DNA from: an uncultured Lachnospiraceae bacterium
Lineage (GTDB): Bacteria; Bacillota; Clostridia; Lachnospirales; Lachnospiraceae
Reading direction: 5' to 3'
NCBI GenBank assembly: GCA_900554205.1
Contig: USGM01000041.1
Coordinates: forward strand, 1 to 24,545
Length of the DNA stretch: 24,545 nt
A program made the translations under genes and the position numbers. The notes beneath the pieces are model-generated. The model saw nothing but the letters and a program-made list of their open reading frames with translations, did not search any database and had not been told where the DNA came from. Position 1 is the stretch's first letter, and each line of letters opens with the position of its first letter. Positions 8,623 to 15,213 of the stretch are shown piece by piece.

Positions 8623-9045
8623 ATGAGTAAGGTTGCAGTGGTTTATTGGAGTGGAACGGGAAATACGGCGGCGATGGCTGCACAGGTGATGGAGGGCATC
8701 AAGAAGGCAGGCGGCGAGGGAACGCTGCTGACGAGCGCGGAGTTCGGCGCTGCGCAGATGGATAATTTTGACGCGGTTGCGTTCGGATGTCCCGCCATGG
8801 GAGCGGAAGTGCTTGAGGAAAGCGAGTTCGAGCCGATGTTTGAGGAGTGTGAGACAAAGCTTTCCGGCAAGAAGATCGCGCTGTTCGGTTCTTACGGCTG
8901 GGGCAGCGGCGAGTGGATGGAAGACTGGGAGAACCGCTGCAGAACAGCCGGTGCAGTGCTGGCATGCGACTGTGTGATCTGCAACGGAGCGCCGGATGAG
9001 AATGCCTGTGCGGACTGTGTGGCACTCGGCGAGGCGCTGGCATAA
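8623..9045 (+). CDS. flavodoxin (short-chain)
   Basis: This 140-residue protein begins with a beta strand and the FMN phosphate loop WSGTGNT (residues 9-15). The second FMN-contact loop is FGCPAMGAE and the third is FGSYGWGSGEWMEDW. It is an electron carrier that can replace ferredoxin when iron is scarce. The C-terminus is unusually cysteine-rich (ACDCVICN and ENACADC). It follows DUF3793 by 29 bp with a GAGGG ribosome binding site, so the two probably share one transcript. A fragment of its 3' region is repeated at 10511-10554. Confidence 0.93.
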   Translation: MSKVAVVYWSGTGNTAAMAAQVMEGIKKAGGEGTLLTSAEFGAAQMDNFDAVAFGCPAMGAEVLEESEFEPMFEECETKLSGKKIALFGSYGWGSGEWMEDWENRCRTAGAVLACDCVICNGAPDENACADCVALGEALA

Positions 9046-9070
9046 CAGGCAATATAGAAGTCAGGACGAT

Positions 9071-9106
9071 AAATAAACGTGTACCTAGCGGCACACGTTT
9101 ATTTTT
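9071..9106. terminator. bidirectional terminator between flavodoxin and GH28
   Basis: A perfect 12-bp stem (9071-9082 with 9093-9104) has a 10-base loop and T-rich flanks on both strands. It can stop transcription of the flavodoxin unit and of the converging GH28 gene, whose stop codon lies inside the loop at 9085-9087. Confidence 0.9.
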
Positions 9107-10416
9107 ATGTTCTCACAGTCATCAATATCCGTCTCTTTTGCGAAGACATCCTGTACGGATGCATCGACGTCAAGCCGCCAGTTGTCGAAGGTAATCCGCT
9201 CGGCGTTCCTAGCGTAGATGCCGGTCAGCCCGCAGGAGCGCAGACCGTCCTTTTCACAGGGGCGGATATCCAGAGTGTTCTTTTCCCAGTGCGTTTTGCT
9301 GCACAGGCGGACATCCACATGATCGAAGGAAATATCGGAGATATTGCGGGGGGCATCCCCATAGATCACGATTCCGTTTTCGCCGGTACAGTGGATGTTG
9401 TGAAAGAGCACATTGCGGATATGACCGACCTGCGTGGAGGCGGTTCGTGGCAGGGCGGTGATGGAGACAGGCTCCGCCTTTCCCCAGAAGTGTTCCCGGG
9501 AGAACAGTCTTGTATCGATCGTCAGGTTGGAGAAGGTGACATTTTCGATACAGCCCTTATCCCGAAGCTGCAGGGCGATACCGCGGTTGGAACGGCTGAT
9601 GCAGCAGTTGCTGACGGTGATGTTGCGGAAGGGAGCCTCACTCTCCGTGCCGAATTTGATTGCGGCGCTGGTGGAGATCAGTGTACAGTTGTTGACAACA
9701 ATGTTTTCACACGCGCCGTACTGCATTGCCGCCGCGGTGTTTTTAAACACAATACAGTCATCGGCACATTCGATGTGGCAGTCTGTAATCCGTACATTTT
9801 TACAGTGATCCGGGTCGATGCCGTCACAATTTGCCATGCGGAGATTGTTCAGGATACGGATGCCGCTGATCAGTACATCCTCACAGCCGACAAGGTGGGT
9901 CGTCCAGAAGGCGCTTCTGGCGAGTGTGATCCCGGTCAGGGTGAGGTGGCTGACATGCTCCATGAAGACAAGCGGCACTCTCGGATAGAATTTACCGTCG
10001 ATGTGGTAGGGCATCACAGTGCCGTAAAACAACTCTTCGTTTCCGTCGATGATGCCGTTTCCCGTGATGGAGACATATTCGCTGTCCTTCGCATAGAGAA
10101 AGTAGAGGGTGGGCATACCGGTATAATCACAGTTTTCGTAGGAGGGTGTGCCGGATTTGGAGGAGTCGGGGCGGTGCAGTCCGAGGACGTTATAATCTTC
10201 GAGGTTATCGCTTCCCTTTAGGACAGAGCCTGTCTCGAGGTGAAGCTCGGTGTAGGAGGGCAGAATCAGTGTGCCGGAGCGGTAAGTCTTTCCTCCGCTG
10301 AGAATGACGCGACCGCCGCCGTTTTTATGGCAGTCGTCGATGGCGGACTGAATTGCCGCAGTGTCGTTGTGGGTGCCGTCGCCGAGGGCACCGTAGTTGT
10401 CTACATTGTATATCAT
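9085..10416 (-). CDS. GH28-like glycoside hydrolase (polygalacturonase/rhamnogalacturonase-type beta-helix)
   Basis: This 443-residue right-handed beta-helix protein starts with the pectinase-type YGALGDGTHNDTAAIQ motif. The GH28 catalytic aspartates appear to be kept: NCDG (196-199) and the ADD pair (D219, D220). The usual GHG histidine motif is missing, replaced by TSAAIKFGTES, and the RIK region reads IALQLRDKG, a variant seen in bacterial GH28-like enzymes. There is no signal peptide, so it likely acts inside the cell on imported pectic oligosaccharides. I chose the ATG at 10416, which has an AGGAG site, over an upstream in-frame start at 10491 that would overlap the promoter. Confidence 0.85.
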   Translation of the reverse strand: MIYNVDNYGALGDGTHNDTAAIQSAIDDCHKNGGGRVILSGGKTYRSGTLILPSYTELHLETGSVLKGSDNLEDYNVLGLHRPDSSKSGTPSYENCDYTGMPTLYFLYAKDSEYVSITGNGIIDGNEELFYGTVMPYHIDGKFYPRVPLVFMEHVSHLTLTGITLARSAFWTTHLVGCEDVLISGIRILNNLRMANCDGIDPDHCKNVRITDCHIECADDCIVFKNTAAAMQYGACENIVVNNCTLISTSAAIKFGTESEAPFRNITVSNCCISRSNRGIALQLRDKGCIENVTFSNLTIDTRLFSREHFWGKAEPVSITALPRTASTQVGHIRNVLFHNIHCTGENGIVIYGDAPRNISDISFDHVDVRLCSKTHWEKNTLDIRPCEKDGLRSCGLTGIYARNAERITFDNWRLDVDASVQDVFAKETDIDDCENIKINVCR

Positions 10417-10431
10417 GGGAGTCTCCTGTCT

Positions 10432-10443
10432 GCACGATCGTGC
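10432..10443. promoter_or_regulatory. 12-bp palindrome upstream of GH28 (candidate operator)
   Basis: The perfect palindrome GCACGATCGTGC lies between the GH28 promoter and its ribosome binding site, about where the transcript starts. It fits a repressor operator; no regulator gene is adjacent. Confidence 0.5.
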
Positions 10444-10462
10444 GAAAAATCTTGTTAATCTG

Positions 10463-10491
10463 ACTGTAGCATACAGGAAAAGTGTGGTCAA
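10463..10491 (-). promoter_or_regulatory. promoter of GH28
   Basis: On the minus strand, TTGACC (10486-10491), a 17-bp spacer and TACAGT (10463-10468). It lies 47 bp upstream of the chosen start. Confidence 0.6.
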
Positions 10492-10510
10492 GCTCCGGTT
10501 GTTTTTTGAA

Positions 10511-10554
10511 AAACAGAATGCAGCGCGGCATGCGATTGTGTGATCTGCAAATAA
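10511..10554 (+). pseudogene. relic of a flavodoxin gene 3' region
   Basis: Bases 10527-10550 match 8961-8984 of the flavodoxin gene at 23 of 24 positions, with weaker similarity extending back to about 10511. In the matching frame it reads ACDCVICK followed by TAA, against ACDCVICN in the intact gene. The rest of the gene is gone, so this is a non-functional duplicate tail on the far side of the GH28 gene. Confidence 0.7.
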
Positions 10555-10603
10555 TAGAATAGTAAAACTATTTATGCAAAATAGATATTATTTCAGTAAA
10601 ATG

Positions 10604-10632
10604 TTGAATAATGATGAACATTCTGCTAAAAT
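10604..10632 (+). promoter_or_regulatory. promoter of the chemotaxis receptor gene
   Basis: TTGAAT (10604-10609), a 17-bp spacer and TAAAAT (10627-10632). It predicts a leader of about 80 bases before the gene. Confidence 0.55.
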
Positions 10633-10720
10633 AGAGAGTATCAGTAATAAACAGCTATCATGCAGGGAAGAAAACAGATGCAGTCAAATTTGGAGTCATG
10701 AAAAGAATGGAGGGAAACCC

Positions 10721-12811
10721 ATGAAGACAATAAAGATGAAACTGATTACTGGTATTTTAGCATGTTCTCTCTTTACGGCAATGGTGATTGGCTGGCTCGC
10801 AATTATGAATTCAACAGGTATGTCGAGAAGCGATGCGAGAGACAGAATGCAGCTGACGGGGAGGATGCAGACGGGACAGATTAATTCCACGATCCAGAAG
10901 ATCGAGCAGTCCGTAAACACCTTAAGCGAGCTTGCCATGCAGGATTTTGATTTTGCGTCCTTTCAGAAAAGCAAGGCATACGCGGATACTTATACAAAGT
11001 TGATCGAAGAGACCGTCATAGACTTTGCAAATCATACGGACGGAGCCATTACAGCATATGTGCGCTATAATCCCCAGTACTCCAATCCTACCTCTGGTGT
11101 CTTTACCCAGCGGGAATCGTTGAAGGATGAGTTTCAGCTTCTGACCCCTACTGATTTCTCCATGTATGAGGAGGGCGATGTGGAGCATGTGGGCTGGTAT
11201 TATCTTCCGGTGCAGGCGAAGAAGGCGATCTGGATGGATCCGTATCTGAATGCCAATATCAACGTCTATATGATTTCCTATGTGGTTCCGCTGTATGCGG
11301 AGGACGGGACCTCGATCGGAATCGTCGGCATGGATATTGATTTCGGAAAGATCACAGATCAGGTAGATACAACGACAGTTGGCAGCACCGGATACGCATT
11401 TCTGACAGATGCACAGGGAGGGATTGTGCATCATAAGGGAATGCAGGAAACAGCGATGCTTGCGGATATGGATGCTTCCCTTTCCGATATTATGACGGTT
11501 CTGACGGATGACAGCCAGCAGGGAGAAAGTATCAGCTATAGCTGGCAGGGAGTCAAAAAGCAGCTGACATATTACAATCTCGACAACGGGATGAAGATGG
11601 TTCTTACAGCTCCCACAAAGGAAATTTATGCAGAGGCATACAGGCTGGGAAGAATGATTGCGGTTGCCGTTCTGATCGCTTTTGTCCTCTCCGGTGTGGT
11701 CGGTGTGTTTGTCGGAACCGGCATCACAAAGCCGATCCATTGGCTGACGACCATCATTGACCAGACTGCCAAGCTGGATTTCCGACCGACAAAGGACGGA
11801 AAGAAGCTGCGGCAGCAGAAGGATGAACTGGGCGATATAGCAAAGGAGATTCATGTCATGCGGGTGAGTCTGCGGGATATGATGCACAATCTGAATGAAG
11901 CCGAGAAGAGCCTTCATACGAATCTGGAAGATCTGAATGGCATCATGAAGCAGAACAGTATTTATGCAGAGGATAATTCAGCGTCCACAGAGGAGCTGGC
12001 TGCGGGGATGCAGGAGACCAGCGCCAATGCAACCAATATTGTACATAATATAGAAGAAGTTAAAAGAAATACGCAAAGCATCTATCAGCTGGCAGTAGAT
12101 GGAGAACAGAATTCAAATGCAGTACAGGCGAGAGCAATTGAGATGGAGCAGCTCAGCCGTGAATCCAGAAGCAAGGCGGATCAGATGTATGCGGTAATGA
12201 AACAGAAGACGGACATTGCAGTAGAACAGTCGAATGCAGTGAAAAAGATCAATGACCTCACGGAGTCCATTAAGCAGATTTCTTCCAAGACAAATCTGCT
12301 GGCGTTAAATGCAAGTATTGAAGCGGCAAGAGCGGGAGAAGCCGGACGGGGCTTCGCGGTCGTTGCTTCCGAGATCGGAAATCTTGCCTCACAGACCTTG
12401 CAGACAGTCAATAATATTGATGAGATTGTAGGGACAGTGAATGAAGCAGTGAACAACATGAGTGAAAGTCTTGTCGGGGTGATGGATTTCCTTGAAAAAA
12501 CAGTTCTCGGAGATTATGAGGAGTTCAGCAGGGTCGGCGGACAATACCTTGCGGATGCCGGAGAATTCCAGCAGAAAATGGGGCAGACCAAGAACGCAAT
12601 GGGTGAGCTGGAGAAATTTATCCTGAAGATCGCAGATGCCATTGCCGGAATTGATGATATGGTATCCCAATCCACACAGGGGATCACAGGTATTGCCGAA
12701 AAATCCGGTGAGACACAGAACTCAATTCTGCAGGGAATTGACAAGCTACAGGAATGCGAAGCATCTGTTGCCATGCTTGAGGAGATTGTAAAGCAGTTCC
12801 GTCTGGAGTAA
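10721..12811 (+). CDS. methyl-accepting chemotaxis protein
   Basis: This 696-residue receptor has a transmembrane helix at about 8-30, a ~280-residue extracellular double-Cache-like sensor (VYMISYVVPLYAEDG and GSTGYAFLTDAQGGIVHHKG are typical), a second helix at about 310-335, a HAMP domain and a long coiled-coil signalling domain. The invariant tip, with KTNLLALNASIEAARAGE then GRGFAVVASEIGNLA, lies at about 523-556 and contacts CheA/CheW. No CheR-tethering pentapeptide is visible and no other chemotaxis gene is nearby, so it is an orphan receptor; the ligand is unknown. The ATG at 10721 follows GGAGGG. An in-frame upstream ATG at 10574 has no good binding site. Confidence 0.95.
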   Translation: MKTIKMKLITGILACSLFTAMVIGWLAIMNSTGMSRSDARDRMQLTGRMQTGQINSTIQKIEQSVNTLSELAMQDFDFASFQKSKAYADTYTKLIEETVIDFANHTDGAITAYVRYNPQYSNPTSGVFTQRESLKDEFQLLTPTDFSMYEEGDVEHVGWYYLPVQAKKAIWMDPYLNANINVYMISYVVPLYAEDGTSIGIVGMDIDFGKITDQVDTTTVGSTGYAFLTDAQGGIVHHKGMQETAMLADMDASLSDIMTVLTDDSQQGESISYSWQGVKKQLTYYNLDNGMKMVLTAPTKEIYAEAYRLGRMIAVAVLIAFVLSGVVGVFVGTGITKPIHWLTTIIDQTAKLDFRPTKDGKKLRQQKDELGDIAKEIHVMRVSLRDMMHNLNEAEKSLHTNLEDLNGIMKQNSIYAEDNSASTEELAAGMQETSANATNIVHNIEEVKRNTQSIYQLAVDGEQNSNAVQARAIEMEQLSRESRSKADQMYAVMKQKTDIAVEQSNAVKKINDLTESIKQISSKTNLLALNASIEAARAGEAGRGFAVVASEIGNLASQTLQTVNNIDEIVGTVNEAVNNMSESLVGVMDFLEKTVLGDYEEFSRVGGQYLADAGEFQQKMGQTKNAMGELEKFILKIADAIAGIDDMVSQSTQGITGIAEKSGETQNSILQGIDKLQECEASVAMLEEIVKQFRLE

Positions 12812-12865
12812 GCGGAGCTTGAATTACAGATGCTGCTTCCTTTGTCCCAGCGGTCAAGTTTTGGG

Positions 12866-12895
12866 TTGACTTTCTGAAAAATAAAGTGATAAAAT
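12866..12895 (+). promoter_or_regulatory. promoter of the half-size MATE gene
   Basis: TTGACT (12866-12871), an 18-bp spacer and TAAAAT (12890-12895). Transcription would begin near 12902, immediately before the hairpin described next. Confidence 0.65.
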
Positions 12896-12908
12896 ACAGA
12901 CTGTCGTG

Positions 12909-12955
12909 TAGCGAAAGGCGTAAATCCAGATGGGTTTGCACCTTTCGCTATTTTT
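12909..12955 (+). terminator. terminator-like leader hairpin (candidate attenuator)
   Basis: The arms TAGCGAAAGG (12909-12918) and CCTTTCGCTA (12941-12950) pair perfectly. The interior (AAATCC with GGGTTT, plus a G-C pair) extends the stem towards a four-base loop, and TTTTT follows at 12951-12955. It lies a few bases after the predicted start of transcription, so it would stop most transcripts before the MATE gene unless melted. An ATG at 12930 in the loop, with GAAAGG upstream, opens a frame running through the 3' arm in phase with the transporter. Confidence 0.7.
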
Positions 12956-12992
12956 GTGTGACAGGAAATTTTATCAGAAAGAGGAACTCAAA

Positions 12993-13715
12993 ATGAAAGA
13001 ACAGAAAGAAAACAGAATGGCAGTTGAACCGGTGGGAAGGCTTATGCTTTCCATGGGCATTCCGATGGTACTGTCAATGATGCTGCAGGCGGTCTACAAC
13101 ATTGTGGACAGCGCCTTTGTGGGAGGAATGAAGGAGGGCGGAGAACAGGCATTGAACGCGCTGACGCTTGCCTTCCCGGTGCAGATGCTGATGGTGGCGA
13201 TCGGAATCGGAACAGGGGTTGGGATGGGGGCGCTGCTCTCGAAAAGTCTCGGACAGGGCGACAGGGAGCGCATCCGCGCGGGTATCCGGTACGGACTCGG
13301 CTACACGCTGGCGGTCATAGCGGCGGGGACACTGCTGCTGGAGGTTTTTGCGGCGGCATTTGCGGGGCTGTTTGGATTGTCGGGAACGACAAGGACAATG
13401 TTTATCATTGCAATGCGTATTATTTCCGTGAGCTTCGTCTTTGCGGGGGCAAATGTGGCATATCAGGGAATCTTTCAGGCGTTGGAGAGCGGGCTGGAAT
13501 CGCTGATTGTCTCCGTGTGCAGGCAAGTGGCGCTCGTCCTTCCGGTGGCATGGGGACTTTCCCTGCCCGCGAGGGAAAACCCCGACCGGCTTTGGCTGGT
13601 ATGGCTGACATTTCTGATTGCGGAGGGAATCAGCTGTCTGATCTCCGTGCTGTTCATGAGAAGAATCCGGAGGCGGAAGCTTGAGGACGGGCAGAATGGG
13701 GCGGATTGTCCTTGA
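12993..13715 (+). CDS. half-size MATE-family transporter (six helices, internal deletion)
   Basis: This 240-residue protein is about half the normal MATE length (~450). Residues 1-90 match the start of a MATE protein: helix 1 with IPMVLSMMLQAVYNIVDSAFVGG, and helix 2 ending GVGMGALLSKSLGQGD. Residues 95-230 match the end of the C-terminal bundle (MRIISVSFVFAGANVAYQGIFQAL, SLIVSVCRQVALVLPVAW). The join, near residues 84-95, falls where the two pseudo-symmetric MATE halves share an LGxGxxER-type loop, and removes helices 3-8 in frame. Six helices remain. I chose ATG 12993, after AGAAAGAGGA; an in-phase ATG at 12930 would add 21 residues. It may be a non-functional deletion product or a dimerising half transporter. 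Confidence 0.8.
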   Translation: MKEQKENRMAVEPVGRLMLSMGIPMVLSMMLQAVYNIVDSAFVGGMKEGGEQALNALTLAFPVQMLMVAIGIGTGVGMGALLSKSLGQGDRERIRAGIRYGLGYTLAVIAAGTLLLEVFAAAFAGLFGLSGTTRTMFIIAMRIISVSFVFAGANVAYQGIFQALESGLESLIVSVCRQVALVLPVAWGLSLPARENPDRLWLVWLTFLIAEGISCLISVLFMRRIRRRKLEDGQNGADCP

Positions 13716-13740
13716 CGAATCTCCGGGGCGGAAATATAAT
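13712..13740 (+). promoter_or_regulatory. promoter of the full-length MATE gene
   Basis: TTGACG (13712-13717), overlapping the upstream stop codon, a 17-bp spacer and a perfect TATAAT (13735-13740). The second transporter can thus be expressed independently. Confidence 0.8.
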
Positions 13741-13748
13741 CATATCTG

Positions 13749-13764
13749 TTCGGATCAATTCGGA
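13749..13764 (+). promoter_or_regulatory. paired TTCGGA direct repeats at the transcription start
   Basis: Two TTCGGA hexamers at 13749-13754 and 13759-13764 are exactly 10 bp apart, one helical turn, just downstream of the -10 box. This would suit a regulator, but no family is recognised. Confidence 0.3.
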
Positions 13765-13787
13765 AACCTATTTAACCGGAGGCAGAT

Positions 13788-15119
13788 ATGACAGAAGGAA
13801 AAATATGGAAGGAAATTACAAAATTTGCCATTCCATTGTTTTTGGGTAATTTATTTCAGCAGTTTTATAATGTTGTCGACTCGCTGGTAGTCGGGAATGT
13901 GCTTGGAAAGGAGGCTCTGGCGGCAGTTACGTCGTCCGGAAGCCTCATTTTCCTGTTAGTGGGGTTTGTGCAGGGACTGTTTATGGGCGGCAGTGTTATC
14001 ATATCGAGATATATAGGAGCCCGGGATGACGCCAAAGTCTCCACGGCTGTCCATACGATGATCGCGTTCTCCTTCCTTGCGGGAGTGGTGCTTACGGTGG
14101 TCGGCGTGCTCGTGACGCCGGTTCTGCTGCGGCTCATGGGAACGCCGGAGGACGTTATGCCGAACTCGGTCATCTATTTCAGAGTGTACTTCTACGGCGC
14201 GATCGGCGTTGCGATGTACAACTCGACGAGCAGCATTTTCAGGGCGGTCGGAGACAGCAAACATCCGCTGTACTACCTGATTGTTTCCGCGGGGCTGAAT
14301 GTCGTGCTGGACATCCTGTTTGTCAGCGTGTTCCGCTTCGGCATCGCAGGAGCGGCGTTTGCGACCTGCATTTCCCAGTTTGTCAGCGCAATCATCAGCT
14401 TTGTAAAGCTCACGCGCATTGAAGGACCGGCGAGGCTGAAGGTCAGGGAGATCCGGCTGGAGAGGGCGATGTTGAAGGCAATGGTGCGGCTCGGCTTTCC
14501 GGCAGGCGTACAGAATTCGGTGATCTCCATAGCGAACGTTGTCGTGCAGTCCAACATCAATGCGTTCGGCTCTGTGGCGATGGCGGGCTGCGGAAGCTAT
14601 TCAAAGCTGGAGGGCTTTGCCTTTCTGCCGATCACCAGCTTCAGCATGGCGCTGACGACCTTCATCGGACAGAATCTCGGGGCGGAGAAGTACGACAGGG
14701 TGAAGAAGGGCGCGCGGTTCGGCGTCATTGCCGGCATTTCGCTCGCGGAGCTCACCGGTGTGATACTGGTTCTGTTTGCACCGGTTCTGGTCGGATTCTT
14801 TAACAAGGAGCCGGACGTGATCGCTTTCGGCGTGGAACAGGCGAGGACAGAGGGGCTGTTTTTCTTCCTGCTGGCGCTGTCGCACTGCCTTGCCGGTATT
14901 TTCCGGGGAGCCGGAAAGACGAAGGTGCCGATGTTTGTCATGCTTGCCTACTGGTGTATCGTCAGGATTATTTACATAACCGTCGCTACCCATTTCATCC
15001 ATGACATCAAGGTCATCTTCTGGGCATATCCTCTGACGTGGACGCTCAGCTCTGTCACCTTTATCATCTACTATTTTAGGGTGAACTGGATGCGTGATAC
15101 CAGAGAAACGTCCCTTTGA
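13788..15119 (+). CDS. MATE-family multidrug/organic cation efflux transporter
   Basis: This 443-residue protein has the usual twelve-helix MATE layout in two homologous halves. The first opens with EITKFAIPLFLGNLFQQFYNVVDSLVVGN; the second opens with MVRLGFPAGVQNSVISIANVVVQSNIN and contains IGQNLGAEKYDRVKKG. It belongs to the clostridial DinF/NorM-like branch and probably exports drugs or metabolites using a cation gradient; the substrate is unknown. The ATG is 5 bp after GGAGG. It is distinct in sequence from the half-size copy upstream, so the two are not a recent tandem duplication. Its 3' end carries a short element similar to a dispersed repeat in this window. Confidence 0.93.
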   Translation: MTEGKIWKEITKFAIPLFLGNLFQQFYNVVDSLVVGNVLGKEALAAVTSSGSLIFLLVGFVQGLFMGGSVIISRYIGARDDAKVSTAVHTMIAFSFLAGVVLTVVGVLVTPVLLRLMGTPEDVMPNSVIYFRVYFYGAIGVAMYNSTSSIFRAVGDSKHPLYYLIVSAGLNVVLDILFVSVFRFGIAGAAFATCISQFVSAIISFVKLTRIEGPARLKVREIRLERAMLKAMVRLGFPAGVQNSVISIANVVVQSNINAFGSVAMAGCGSYSKLEGFAFLPITSFSMALTTFIGQNLGAEKYDRVKKGARFGVIAGISLAELTGVILVLFAPVLVGFFNKEPDVIAFGVEQARTEGLFFFLLALSHCLAGIFRGAGKTKVPMFVMLAYWCIVRIIYITVATHFIHDIKVIFWAYPLTWTLSSVTFIIYYFRVNWMRDTRETSL

Positions 15120-15123
15120 TGTC

Positions 15124-15152
15124 TTGTCACGGAGGGCAAGCTGTGTTAGTAT
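15124..15152 (+). promoter_or_regulatory. promoter of the GH31 gene
   Basis: TTGTCA (15124-15129), a 17-bp spacer and TAGTAT (15147-15152), located just after the MATE stop codon. Confidence 0.6.
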
Positions 15153-15164
15153 CAGACTATGAGG

Positions 15165-15176
15165 TTGCTCGAGCAA
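15165..15176. promoter_or_regulatory. LacI-type palindromic operator candidate
   Basis: The perfect palindrome TTGCTCGAGCAA with a central CG lies about 12 bp after the -10 box, over or just past the transcription start. This layout is typical of LacI-family sugar repressors. No such regulator is encoded in the window. Confidence 0.6.
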
Positions 15177-15213
15177 AATAAGGATTTTTCAGAAAGGGAA
15201 GGGGAATAAAAGT

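Noticed and set aside
9079..10221. 380-codon frame on the plus strand opposite GH28
   Set aside because: The minus strand encodes a coherent beta-helix protein with promoter, binding site and terminator; the plus-strand product is low-complexity Val/Asp/Gly-rich.
10639..10720. Chemoreceptor leader checked for a cyclic-di-GMP riboswitch
   Set aside because: No GEMM-type conserved core or tetraloop-receptor arrangement was seen in the ~80-base leader.
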